From the NCBI RefSeq assembly GCF_902506145.1, contig NZ_LR733520.1, positions 1,523,333 to 1,587,332 of the forward strand: 64,000 nt of DNA, written 5' to 3'. The position numbers and the translations under genes were made by a program. Position 1 is the first letter of the stretch. The number at the start of each line of letters is the position of its first letter. Source of the stretch: Burkholderia sp. 8Y (lineage in GTDB: Bacteria; Pseudomonadota; Gammaproteobacteria; Burkholderiales; Burkholderiaceae). Below the pieces are notes generated by a model. The model saw only the letters and a list, made by a program, of their open reading frames with translations, was not told the origin of the DNA and searched no databases. Shown in pieces: positions 16,488 through 24,220 of this stretch.

Positions 16488-17399
16488 TCAGGCGCGCTTG
16501 CGACGCGCCGTCTTGCGCGCGGGACGTGCTGGTTCGTCGCTGGCTTCTTTGCCCGCGTCCTTGCCCGCGTCGTCGCCGGAACTGCCGCCGCGCTTTGTCG
16601 CCCCGCCTTTTTTCAGGCTGCGCTTGAGCAGTTCCGACAGGTCGAGAATGTCCGCGCTCGCCTTGGCCTCGCCGCCTTCCTCGAACTTCATCACCTCCGC
16701 GACCTTGCCTTCCTTCACCTTCTTTTCGACGAGCGCCATGATGTCGTCGCGGAAAGTATCGTGATACTTCGTCGGATCCCACGCGTCGCTCATGTCGTCG
16801 ATGAGGCGCTTCGCCATGTCCAGTTCCTTCGGCGTGACGCCGGCTTTCTTGGTGTCTTCGTCGGGAAACGTGAACTGGCTGAAGTCGCGCACTTCGTCGC
16901 CCCAGCGCAGCGTGTTCAGCGCGAGCGCCGGACCGACCGGAATCAGCGCGGCCAGATGCTGCTTGTTATGCAGGACGACGCTCGCGATGCCGACCTTGCC
17001 GGTATCCTTCAGCGCGTCGCGCAGGAGCGCATAGACCTTCTCGCCCTTGCGATCGGGCGTGAGGTAATACGGTGTATCGAGCGAGAGGAACGAGATGTCG
17101 GGGGCATCGACGAACGAGAGGATGTCGACCGTTTGCGTCGATTCCGGATTGGCCGCGCGAATCTCGGCGTCGGTCATCACGACGTACTTGCCCTTCTCGT
17201 ATTCGAAGCCGCGCACGATGTTGTCGCGCGTGACGTCCTTGCCGGTGTTCTTGTTGATCTGCTTGTAACCGATGGGATCCATCGACCGTTTGTCGAGCAG
17301 ATTGAAGCCGACCTTCTCCGACTGCGTGGCCGGATAGAGTTGCACGGGCACATGGACCAGCCCGAAGCTGATCGCGCCTTTCCAGATCATATGCGGCAT
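16488..17399 (-). CDS. ku: Ku DNA end-binding protein
   Basis: A 303-residue bacterial Ku, which forms a homodimeric ring on double-strand ends and recruits LigD. The N-terminus (IWKGAISFGLVHVPVQLYPA) is the family hallmark, and the bridge and core regions follow (YVVMTDAEI, YYLTPDRKGEKVYALL, GWDE-like LRWGDEVRD). The C-terminus after about residue 255 is Lys/Arg-rich, the usual extension that aids threading and ligase contact. The start at 17399 has a GAGGT ribosome binding site. It is transcribed with ligD. It has no homing or phage context, so it is a chromosomal repair gene rather than a Mu-gam type. Confidence 0.96.
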   Translation of the reverse strand: MPHMIWKGAISFGLVHVPVQLYPATQSEKVGFNLLDKRSMDPIGYKQINKNTGKDVTRDNIVRGFEYEKGKYVVMTDAEIRAANPESTQTVDILSFVDAPDISFLSLDTPYYLTPDRKGEKVYALLRDALKDTGKVGIASVVLHNKQHLAALIPVGPALALNTLRWGDEVRDFSQFTFPDEDTKKAGVTPKELDMAKRLIDDMSDAWDPTKYHDTFRDDIMALVEKKVKEGKVAEVMKFEEGGEAKASADILDLSELLKRSLKKGGATKRGGSSGDDAGKDAGKEASDEPARPARKTARRKRA

Positions 17400-17614
17400 C
17401 GCGATTACCTCGCTGTCGGAACGGTCGATGCGTTGACTAGTGGCGTTGTTGGCGCTTTGGCGCGATGAGACGCGGCACTAGAGGCTCGCTCTTGAGTAGC
17501 AGGAAGAATGCCAACCGCGGCGGCCTTGGCGTCGAGGCGGACTGGCGGTTGTGAGCGATAAAGACCGTTAGTTGCTTCTGTGGAACGCCGCATCGGAAGG
17601 CGGCAAAGGACGAA

Positions 17615-18169
17615 CTACTTTCGGCTCGCCGTGATGGCCAGTTGAGTGCCGTCATCGAGCGTGACGGTCTTCTTCGATCCGGTGGACGTCGGCATCGTGA
17701 AACGCACGATCTGACTCACGCGGGAATCGACGGGACACTGCAACGCCTTGCCCCCCACCGTCACCTTGCTGGTGCCCTTCGGCGCATAGCCGCGAAAACT
17801 GAGTTGCACGTTAGCCGAGCCGTTGTCGGCGACAACGGGCGCAAAGCGGATCTGCACTTGCCGCACCGCCGCCCCGTCGGCGCTGCGCGGAATCGACGAA
17901 AGCTGCGGGCAACCGTCCGGCACGGCCTGCGCGCCCTTCGGCGCGGCGGCTTGCCAGGTGAAGTCGTCGCTTTCGCCGGAGCGGATCGTGCGCGTCTCCT
18001 GTTCGTTGCCGAAGGCCTTCGACGTCATCTTGATCGTGTATTTGATGGGGCCGTCGTTCGGCGCTTCGGACAGCACCCGGGTGCCGGGCGTCGCGTGAGC
18101 CGTTGCCAGCGCGCCGGATGCAAACACGGCCGCAATCGTGCCTCGCACTGCGTTCGAACGTCGATTCAT
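17615..18169 (-). CDS. exported protein of unknown function
   Basis: A 184-residue protein with an N-terminal signal peptide (MNRRSNAVRG, hydrophobic core, then ATAHAT near residue 27). The mature part has two Cys (PDGCPQL and ALQCPVD) that could form a disulfide, and it looks like a beta-rich periplasmic domain with a phosphate-free TIKMTSKAFGNEQETRTI segment. I cannot name a domain with confidence. The ribosome binding site (AGGAGA) is strong, so the start at 18169 is secure. It stands alone between ku and the oxidoreductase, on the same strand as both. Confidence 0.75.
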   Translation of the reverse strand: MNRRSNAVRGTIAAVFASGALATAHATPGTRVLSEAPNDGPIKYTIKMTSKAFGNEQETRTIRSGESDDFTWQAAAPKGAQAVPDGCPQLSSIPRSADGAAVRQVQIRFAPVVADNGSANVQLSFRGYAPKGTSKVTVGGKALQCPVDSRVSQIVRFTMPTSTGSKKTVTLDDGTQLAITASRK

Positions 18170-18317
18170 CCGGCATCTCCTGAATAAGCGCGAGGGAAAT
18201 CCGGCGCGGCGGGCGCCGGATCGGCTGAAGGCGGAGTCAGTCTAGCGCCGAGCACGCGCGGGCTTCTTCAGGGAAAACCCGATCCCGCGCACTCGCGAAA
18301 AAGTGCGCGGAAGCGTT

Positions 18318-19334
18318 TCAGAAACCCGTCAGCACGAGCTTGCCGATCGCGCGCCCTTCTTCCAGAAGGCGATGCGCCTCTCGAAGATTGGCGGCGTCGA
18401 TCTTTCCGAGGTTCTTGCCGAGCGTCGTGCGGATGGTTCCTGCGTCGATCAGCCGCGCCACTTCGGACAACAGCTTGTGTTGCTCGATCATGTCGGGCGT
18501 CTGGAACATCGCGCGCGTAAACATGAATTCCCAGTGAAACGCCGCGCTTTTCGCCTTCAGCAACTCGACGGGAAGCGGCTTTGCATTCTCGACGATCGTG
18601 CAGATGCTGCCCTGCGGCTTCACGACTTCCGCCGCAGCCGCGAAATGCTTGTCGGTGTCGTTGAAGATGAGCACGTAGTCGACTTGCGGCACGCCCGCGT
18701 GCTTCAGTTGCGCCGGGATGTCCCCGAAGTGATCGACGATGCGATCCGCGCCCAGTTCCATCGCCCATTTCGCAGATTCCGGCCGCGACGCGGTCGCGAT
18801 AACGTCGAGCTTCGCCACTTGCTTCGCGAGTTGAATGCCGATGGAGCCGACCCCGCCCGCGCCGCCGATGATGAGCACCGTCTTGCCCGCGTCCTTCCCT
18901 TCGGCCGACACTTTCAGGCGGTCGAACAACGCTTCCCATGCCGTGATGGTCGTGAGCGGGAGCGCGGCGGCGTGCGTGAAGTCGAGCGACTTCGGCTTCG
19001 CGCCGACGATGCGCTCGTCGATCAGATGAAACTCGCTGTTCGCGCCTTGCCGCGTGATGTCGCCGGCGTAATAGACCGCATCGCCCACCTTGAAGAGCGA
19101 GACGTCGGGGCCGATCGCTTGGACCACGCCCGCCGCGTCCCAGCCGAGCACGCGCGGCGTGTCTTCGATCTTGTCCTTCGGCGCACGCACTTTGGTGTCG
19201 ACCGGATTCACCGCGATGGCCTCGATTCTCACGAGCAAATCGCGACCGGTCGGCGTGGGTTTATCGAGTTCGATATCGACGAGCGATTCGGGATTGGAGA
19301 TCGGCAAATAGCGAGTCAAACCGATGGCTTTCAT
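18318..19334 (-). CDS. MDR-family zinc-type alcohol dehydrogenase-like oxidoreductase
   Basis: A 338-residue medium-chain dehydrogenase/reductase. The N-terminal GroES-like domain contains NPVDTKVRAPKDK and VLGWDAAGVV; the Rossmann half has the NADPH motif GGAGGVGSIGIQLAKQ. The structural-zinc Cys cluster of true alcohol dehydrogenases is absent, so it fits the quinone-reductase-like group often annotated zinc-binding alcohol dehydrogenase family protein. It has an AAAGGA ribosome binding site. It is divergent from a LysR regulator gene with 120 bases between them, the usual arrangement for a LysR-controlled target. The true substrate (a quinone or an enal) is unknown. Confidence 0.88.
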   Translation of the reverse strand: MKAIGLTRYLPISNPESLVDIELDKPTPTGRDLLVRIEAIAVNPVDTKVRAPKDKIEDTPRVLGWDAAGVVQAIGPDVSLFKVGDAVYYAGDITRQGANSEFHLIDERIVGAKPKSLDFTHAAALPLTTITAWEALFDRLKVSAEGKDAGKTVLIIGGAGGVGSIGIQLAKQVAKLDVIATASRPESAKWAMELGADRIVDHFGDIPAQLKHAGVPQVDYVLIFNDTDKHFAAAAEVVKPQGSICTIVENAKPLPVELLKAKSAAFHWEFMFTRAMFQTPDMIEQHKLLSEVARLIDAGTIRTTLGKNLGKIDAANLREAHRLLEEGRAIGKLVLTGF

Positions 19335-19421
19335 GATGTGTCCTTTTTTCGAGGTGGATTGAATTCTTCATGCAACCGTCAGCGGATGTTAGCCCGCGCG
19401 ACGCTTTGGGAAAACCGCGAT

Positions 19422-19436
19422 AATGCATAAAACATT
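19422..19436. promoter_or_regulatory. candidate LysR-type operator
   Basis: In the 120-base divergent region between the oxidoreductase and lysR genes, the sequence AATGCATAAAACATT is an imperfect dyad (AATG, seven bases, CATT) and contains a T-N11-A core, the usual LysR-family contact pattern. It lies about 20 bases before the lysR start and about 90 before the oxidoreductase start. The link is by position and pattern only. Confidence 0.35.
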
Positions 19437-19454
19437 TTTTGGCGAATCCATCGA

Positions 19455-20411
19455 ATGGCAAGCGATGCATGGCTTGAAGGACACGCGCGAGACCGGCTCG
19501 ATCTGCTCGACGTGAGCCTTTTCATGCGGGCGGCGGCGCTGGCGAATCTGTCGTCGGCGGCGCGGGAGTTCGGTTTGTCGCCGGCCGTGGCGAGCGCGCG
19601 CATCGCGGGTCTCGAGCCCATGCTGGGCGCGCGGCTGCTGCACCGGACGACGCGGCGCGTGAGCGTCACGCAGGAAGGCGAGATTTTCGCGGCGCACGCG
19701 CGCGGGTTGCTGGACGCCGCCGAAGCAGCGCGCGCGTCGGTCGGCCGGGCGCTCGCGCAACCGCACGGACGGCTGCGCGTGACGATGCCCTCATCGCTCG
19801 GCCGTCAGCACATCTCGCCGCTGATTCCGGCTTTCCTGCGGCAGTACCCTGGCGTGACCATCGACTTGCGCATGACGGATCAGATCGTCGATCTGGTCGA
19901 TGAAGGAATCGACCTGGCGATACGCATCGGCGCGCTCAAGGATTCGACGCTCGTCGCGCGCAAGCTCGCAAGCAACCGGCGCGTGCTGTGCGCGTCGCCG
20001 GCTTATCTCGAGAAACACGGCATGCCGCGGCATCCCGCCGATCTGGCGCTGCATGAATGCGTGATCCTCGCGGATCAGCGCGACTGGAGTTTTGTCACGC
20101 CGACGGGCGTGATCGACGTGCGCGTGTCCGGCCGGCTCGTGACAGACAACGGCGAAGTGATCCGCGATGCGCTCGCGGCAGGCATCGGCATCGGTTTGAA
20201 GTCGACGTGGAGCGTCGCGCCGTTGCTTGCGAGCGGGGAACTCGTGACTGTGCTGGATGATTATCCGATCGCGCAGACGGTCGCGATCTGGGCGGTGTAT
20301 CCGAGTCGCGCTTTTGTACCGCCTAAGACGGTGGGGTTTATCGAGTTTCTCGCGGGGCGGTTCGGGGAGCCGCCGTATTGGGATGTTGAGCCGGCGGGGG
20401 TGATGCGGTAG
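19455..20411 (+). CDS. LysR-family transcriptional regulator
   Basis: A 318-residue LysR-type regulator. The winged helix-turn-helix occupies about residues 15-75 (FMRAAALANLSSAAREFGLSP and LLHRTTRRVSVTQEG), followed by a linker helix and a periplasmic-binding-like effector domain starting near GRLRVTMPSSLG. It is divergent from the MDR oxidoreductase gene, which is therefore its most likely target, and possibly itself by autoregulation. The effector is unknown. The N-terminus is about 12 residues longer than typical; a later start is possible but no other Met precedes the HTH. Confidence 0.93.
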   Translation: MASDAWLEGHARDRLDLLDVSLFMRAAALANLSSAAREFGLSPAVASARIAGLEPMLGARLLHRTTRRVSVTQEGEIFAAHARGLLDAAEAARASVGRALAQPHGRLRVTMPSSLGRQHISPLIPAFLRQYPGVTIDLRMTDQIVDLVDEGIDLAIRIGALKDSTLVARKLASNRRVLCASPAYLEKHGMPRHPADLALHECVILADQRDWSFVTPTGVIDVRVSGRLVTDNGEVIRDALAAGIGIGLKSTWSVAPLLASGELVTVLDDYPIAQTVAIWAVYPSRAFVPPKTVGFIEFLAGRFGEPPYWDVEPAGVMR

Positions 20412-20533
20412 AGCGGGTGGTGTTTTGTATGGTGTATGCCAACGGGGCGCTGGCTATGGGGGCTGCATTCTGCGCTCTGCATGCGTGCGCTTTCTTTTGA
20501 TCGCGCAGCGCGTCCTGCCGGATCCGCATCGAG

Positions 20534-20610
20534 GCGTTTGGCGTTTGGCGTTTGGCGTTTGGCGTTTGGCGTTTGGCGTTTGGCGTTTGGCGTTTGGCGT
20601 TTGGCGTTAG
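20534..20610 (+). repeat. heptanucleotide tandem array (GCGTTTG)10
   Basis: Ten perfect, uninterrupted copies of GCGTTTG (20534-20603) followed by one variant GCGTTAG. The unit is not a multiple of three, which argues against a coding role. A perfect array of this length suggests recent expansion by slippage. Confidence 0.95.
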
Positions 20611-20661
20611 GAATTGCGGCATTGCGGCATTTGTGGCATTCCGGCATCCGCATCAGCATCA

Positions 20662-20710
20662 GCATTCGGCATTCGGCATTCGGCATTCGGCATTCGGCAT
20701 TCGGCATTCG
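20662..20710 (+). repeat. heptanucleotide tandem array (GCATTCG)7
   Basis: Seven perfect copies of GCATTCG. The unit differs from the first array (GCGTTTG) at two positions, so the two arrays may share an origin. Degenerate copies (GCATTGCG, GCATTTGTG, GCATTCCG) lie in the 50 bases before it. Confidence 0.95.
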
Positions 20711-20760
20711 GCAGTCAGTATCGAAAGTCGGCATCGCCATCGCCATCGGCTTCGCCATCG

Positions 20761-20850
20761 GCATCGGCATCGGCATCGGCATCGGCATCGGCATCGGCAT
20801 CGGCATCGGCATCGGCATCGGCATCGGCATCGGCATCGGCATCGGCATCG
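20761..20850 (+). repeat. hexanucleotide tandem array (GCATCG)15
   Basis: Fifteen perfect copies of GCATCG, 90 bases, with degenerate GCCATCG and GCTTCG copies just before (20731-20760) and GCATTCTGCATTCGGCATGCG after. Being six bases long, the unit keeps all six frames open, which explains the spurious long frames across it. Confidence 0.95.
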
Positions 20851-20897
20851 GCATTCTGCATTCGGCATGCGGCGTTCGCGTCTCGCGTTGCGCGTTG

Positions 20898-21321
20898 AGT
20901 GCAAAATACCAATGAGTCGCGACCGATAGAATCTGAATGTTGGACGCGGCATGCCGCGCGGGGCATGCAAAATGCCAAGTACTACTGCAAGTCCTCGTGG
21001 AGGGGCGTTGTTCGGCCTTGTCTTGCGTGCTCGGCGTTTGGCGTCCGGGTCACGGTCCGCTCTGAGCGTGTGCGTGCTGGGTCCGCGTGCGGATGCGGGC
21101 GCGGGCGTGGCCTAAGGGCCCAGGGCGCGAAACCGCTCAATTCGCCATTCTGTTCGGCGAGCGATTCACCAGCGCCATCAGTTGAGATTTCTTAACCGGC
21201 CTCGGCACACAAGATTTCGGACAGGTCCGCGAAATCCTACAAACCGCCCACCTCAAGCAACGCAACCGCCGACCAAAAATATTCGCATGCAATACACCCC
21301 GCGCCGCATGCAAAACGCCAA
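20898..21321 (+). repeat. three dispersed copies of a TGCAAAAYRCCAA motif
   Basis: AGTGCAAAATACCAA (20898-20912), CATGCAAAATGCCAA (20964-20978) and CATGCAAAACGCCAA (21307-21321). Read on the other strand these are TTGGCRTTTTGCA, similar to the GCGTTTG array in inverse orientation, so they may be decayed relatives of the arrays. Confidence 0.6.
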
Positions 21322-21357
21322 ACCAGTCCGCGCGCCCCTCTGATCAACCCCGCCCCG

Positions 21358-21363
21358 TACAAT
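21358..21363 (+). promoter_or_regulatory. candidate -10 element for serB
   Basis: TACAAT lies 38 bases before the serB start codon. No good -35 hexamer is visible 17 bases upstream, so this rests on the -10 match and position alone. Confidence 0.35.
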
Positions 21364-21400
21364 ATCCGCTTCCCGCGCCATGGTCCGACAGAACTCTTCG

Positions 21401-22240
21401 ATGAACCTCGTCATTCAAAGCCCCGCCCCAATCGCCGATTCGCATTTGAAGCCGCTCGCCGCCCTCGCCCGCTCGCGCGAGACCGCGCGCATCGACGACA
21501 CGCTCTTGCGCCTTGTCGATGCCGATCCGCTGCAGCGTCCCGATATCGACGCCTACTGCGGCGTGCATGCGTTGGACTACGCCTATGTCGAGCCGCAAGC
21601 GCGGCTCTCCGACTTCGGCCTCGTCGCGATGGACATGGACTCGACGCTCATCACGATCGAATGCATCGACGAGATCGCGGACTATTGCGGGCTGAAAGCG
21701 GAAGTGTCCGCGATCACGGAAGCGTCGATGCGCGGCGAAATCAAGGACTTCAACGAAAGTCTCACACGCCGCGTCGCGCTGCTGAAGGGCCTCGATGCGA
21801 CGGCCCTCGAACGCGTCTACGAAGATCGGCTGCGGCTGTCGCCGGGCGCGGAACGCATGCTCGAAGGCGCGCGCGCGGCGGGCCTCAAGACACTGCTCGT
21901 ATCCGGCGGATTCACGTTCTTCACCGAGCGCCTGAAAACGCGCCTCGGTCTCGACTATACCCGGGCAAATACGCTCGAAATCATCGACGGCAAGCTGACC
22001 GGCAAGGTCATCGGCGAGATCGTGAATGCGGACGTGAAGGCCGGCACGCTCCTCGAAACGTGCAAAGACATTGACATTGATCCGAAGCGCGCGATCGCGA
22101 TGGGCGACGGCTCCAACGATCTCAAGATGATGGCCGAAGCCGGCCTGTCGGTCGCGTTTCGCGCGAAGCCCGTCGTGCGTGAGTCGGCGAGCGTCGCGTT
22201 CAACTTCGTCGGGTTGGACGGACTGCTTCGCCTCTTCTGA
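21401..22240 (+). CDS. serB: phosphoserine phosphatase
   Basis: A 279-residue HAD-family phosphatase that makes serine from phosphoserine, the last step of serine synthesis. Catalytic Asp residues lie in AMDMDSTLI (D78 nucleophile, D80 acid/base); motif II is the Ser in LLVSGGF, and motif III/IV is GDGSNDLKMM with a preceding Lys. An N-terminal domain of about 70 residues precedes the catalytic part, as in other long proteobacterial SerB proteins. I chose the ATG at 21401; an ATG at 21380 would add seven residues, and neither start has a clear ribosome binding site. The gene is alone on the plus strand and converges with the metC-like gene. Confidence 0.95.
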   Translation: MNLVIQSPAPIADSHLKPLAALARSRETARIDDTLLRLVDADPLQRPDIDAYCGVHALDYAYVEPQARLSDFGLVAMDMDSTLITIECIDEIADYCGLKAEVSAITEASMRGEIKDFNESLTRRVALLKGLDATALERVYEDRLRLSPGAERMLEGARAAGLKTLLVSGGFTFFTERLKTRLGLDYTRANTLEIIDGKLTGKVIGEIVNADVKAGTLLETCKDIDIDPKRAIAMGDGSNDLKMMAEAGLSVAFRAKPVVRESASVAFNFVGLDGLLRLF

Positions 22241-22265
22241 ACGAGGCGAGCGCACGTCCGTCACG

Positions 22266-23459
22266 TCAGGCGAGCGCCTTTTCCAGCGCGGATTCGATGT
22301 CCGCGCGCAGGTCCGCTTCGTCTTCGAGACCCACGTACAGCCGCACGAGCACGCCTTCGTGCGGCCATTGCGACGCGCTGCGCATCGAGCGCACGTTGTA
22401 CGGCATCGCGAGGCTGTGCGCGCCGCCCCAGCTCCAGCCGATCGAGAACAGTTCGAGCGCCTCGACGAAAGCGTCGACCTGGACGGCGCTATAACGGGCA
22501 TCAAATACGATCGAGAACAAACCGCCCGCGCCGCCCGCAAAATCGCGCTCGAAAAACGCATGACCGGGGCAGTCGTCCAGCGCCGGATGCAAAACCGCCG
22601 CCACTTCCGGGCGCGCCTTCAGCCAGCGGGCCAGCGCGAGCGCCGAGCGGTCGTGCGCTTCGTAACGCAGTTTCATCGAAGGCAGGCTGCGCAACACGAG
22701 CGATGCATCGTCTGCGGACACGCCCACGCCCAGACGCATGCGCGCACGCTTGAGCTTCTTGTGCAGTTCGACGTCGCGTGTGATGGTCGCGCCCATCAGG
22801 ATGTCGCTGCCGCCCGACTGGTATTTCGTCAACGCCTGCACCGAAATATCGACGCCGTGATTGAACGGCTTGAACGCGAGCCCCGCCGAGAACGTGTTGT
22901 CGATCGCCGTCACGATGCCGCGTGCCCGCGCGAGCGCGGCAATCGCCGGCACGTCCTGCACTTCCATCGTGACGGAGCCGGGCGCTTCGAGCCAGATGAG
23001 CTTCGTGTTCCGACGGATCAAGTCGGCGATGCCGGCGCCCACCATCGGATCGTAGTAGCTGACTTCGAGCCCGAAGTCGGCGGCGAGCCAGTCCGCGTGC
23101 TCGCGATTCGGCGAGTAGGCGTTGTCCGGCACCAGCACGTGATCGCCCGCCCTGACGAGGCCGAAGTACACGTTCGAGATCGCCGCGAGGCCGGATGGCT
23201 GCAAAAGCGCATGCTCGCCGCCCTCGATCGCCGCGAGGCGCTGCGCGAGCGCGATCGTCGTCGGCGTACCGTGCAGGCCGTAGCGCCATTTGGCGTCGTC
23301 GCTCCAGACGAGCGCGCGCATCGTCGCCAAATCCGGAAAAACCACCGTCGATGCCCGCGCCACCGGCACCGAGAACGACTGGAAGCCGGGCGTGACGCGG
23401 TCGTTCGGCTGGACGATGCGCGTTTGCAGATCGCGGTCCTTGCTGCTGGAATCGGTCAT
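22266..23459 (-). CDS. metC: cystathionine beta-lyase (Cys/Met metabolism PLP enzyme)
   Basis: A 397-residue PLP-dependent enzyme of the Cys/Met metabolism family. The internal aldimine Lys is K212 in QALTKYQSGGSDILMG, and D187 in AIDNTF binds the PLP nitrogen. It resembles MetC of proteobacteria (cystathionine to homocysteine, pyruvate and ammonia), including the WSWGGAHSL segment near the C-terminus. The start at 23459 is the first Met of the homologous region; the longer frame upstream is the antisense of the lipoprotein gene. It is the last gene of a minus-strand run, 46 bases after the lipoprotein gene. Other activities within the family cannot be fully excluded. Confidence 0.9.
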   Translation of the reverse strand: MTDSSSKDRDLQTRIVQPNDRVTPGFQSFSVPVARASTVVFPDLATMRALVWSDDAKWRYGLHGTPTTIALAQRLAAIEGGEHALLQPSGLAAISNVYFGLVRAGDHVLVPDNAYSPNREHADWLAADFGLEVSYYDPMVGAGIADLIRRNTKLIWLEAPGSVTMEVQDVPAIAALARARGIVTAIDNTFSAGLAFKPFNHGVDISVQALTKYQSGGSDILMGATITRDVELHKKLKRARMRLGVGVSADDASLVLRSLPSMKLRYEAHDRSALALARWLKARPEVAAVLHPALDDCPGHAFFERDFAGGAGGLFSIVFDARYSAVQVDAFVEALELFSIGWSWGGAHSLAMPYNVRSMRSASQWPHEGVLVRLYVGLEDEADLRADIESALEKALA

Positions 23460-23505
23460 GAGGTTGCTGTGCGTGGATGAAAGAGACGCCGTGCCGCAAA
23501 AGGCA

Positions 23506-24198
23506 CTATTCGCCGATGATGACGTTGCTCGTGCCGCCGACGGCATTCGGCTGCTGAACAGGCAAAGGCGGCGGCGGCGCAGGCGGCGCGGGTTCGAGCG
23601 AAGGCGCGGCGGGCGCGGCATTCCCCGCAGGCGCGCGCGGCAGCGTCACGCCGGCCACGGCCGGCCTCAGTTCGAACGGCTGCGCGTTCGAATCGTCCGG
23701 ATCCATGCGCTCACCGGAGACGCTTCCGTCGGCCCCGAATTTGCCGACCCAGTTGCCGGTGATATGGGTGCCGTCGTTTGATTCCTCGATTTCGAGCGTT
23801 TCGCCGTCGCGGTCGCCGGCCACGAGAATCACCGACGAGCTGCCGGCGAAGCGATACTCGCCATGCACGCCGGAAGCGTCGTCGGTCTTGGCGCCGAGCT
23901 TCATTTCGATCTGCTTGCCGCCGAGCGTGCCCACGTAGCGCGGGAAGTGCGCGTACTCCGGGTTCGGCGCGAGCGGCTTTTGCGGCGGCAGCGCGAGCGT
24001 TCGAATCGCCTTGTCCGCGCCATACGATTCGCCGCTCTTCGCGCTGCCCGACACCGCCGCCGACGCCGACGCCGACGCATCGGGCGGCATCGGCGAATTG
24101 CAGCCTGCGAGCGCAAGCGCGACAGACACGGAGACAGACACGGCCGCAGTCATCGTCAACGCGGCCGGCAAGCCCGGCCGCCTGGTTGCTTCTCTCAT
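23506..24198 (-). CDS. outer-membrane or inner-membrane lipoprotein of unknown function
   Basis: A 230-residue protein with a lipoprotein signal peptide: the lipobox is LALAGC with C33 as the lipid-modified residue. After a Ser/Ala-rich linker there is a compact domain (about 85-170; RYVGTLGGKQIEMKLG, then GVHGEYRFAG) that looks beta-rich, followed by a Pro/Ala-rich tail with a run of prolines. I do not recognise a named family. The ribosome binding site (GAAGAAGG) supports the start at 24198. It sits between bktB and metC on the same strand with short gaps, so it may only share their transcript. Confidence 0.8.
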   Translation of the reverse strand: MREATRRPGLPAALTMTAAVSVSVSVALALAGCNSPMPPDASASASAAVSGSAKSGESYGADKAIRTLALPPQKPLAPNPEYAHFPRYVGTLGGKQIEMKLGAKTDDASGVHGEYRFAGSSSVILVAGDRDGETLEIEESNDGTHITGNWVGKFGADGSVSGERMDPDDSNAQPFELRPAVAGVTLPRAPAGNAAPAAPSLEPAPPAPPPPLPVQQPNAVGGTSNVIIGE

Positions 24199-24220
24199 CC
24201 TTCTTCCCTTCGATACCACG

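Larger units (their letters stand above)
20412..21400. other. gene-free region with three tandem repeat arrays
   Basis: Nearly 1 kb between lysR and serB with no believable gene. Open frames here exist only because the repeats contain no stop codons; they translate to Met-Pro, Asp-Ala, His-Arg or Ile-Gly runs. The first half holds three perfect short arrays, listed separately. The second half (20900-21350) is less repetitive but has three scattered copies of a TGCAAAA(T/C)(A/G)CCAA motif and, at its end, a possible serB promoter. Confidence 0.7.

Noticed and set aside
20534..20850. CRISPR array
   Set aside because: The repeats are contiguous, with no spacers, and the units are only 6-7 bases.
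20261..20978. Frames coding for Met-Pro, Asp-Ala, His-Arg, Ile-Gly or Trp-Arg-Leu-Ala repeats
   Set aside because: These are products of the 6- and 7-base DNA repeats, which happen to lack stop codons. No ribosome binding sites or coding signature support them.
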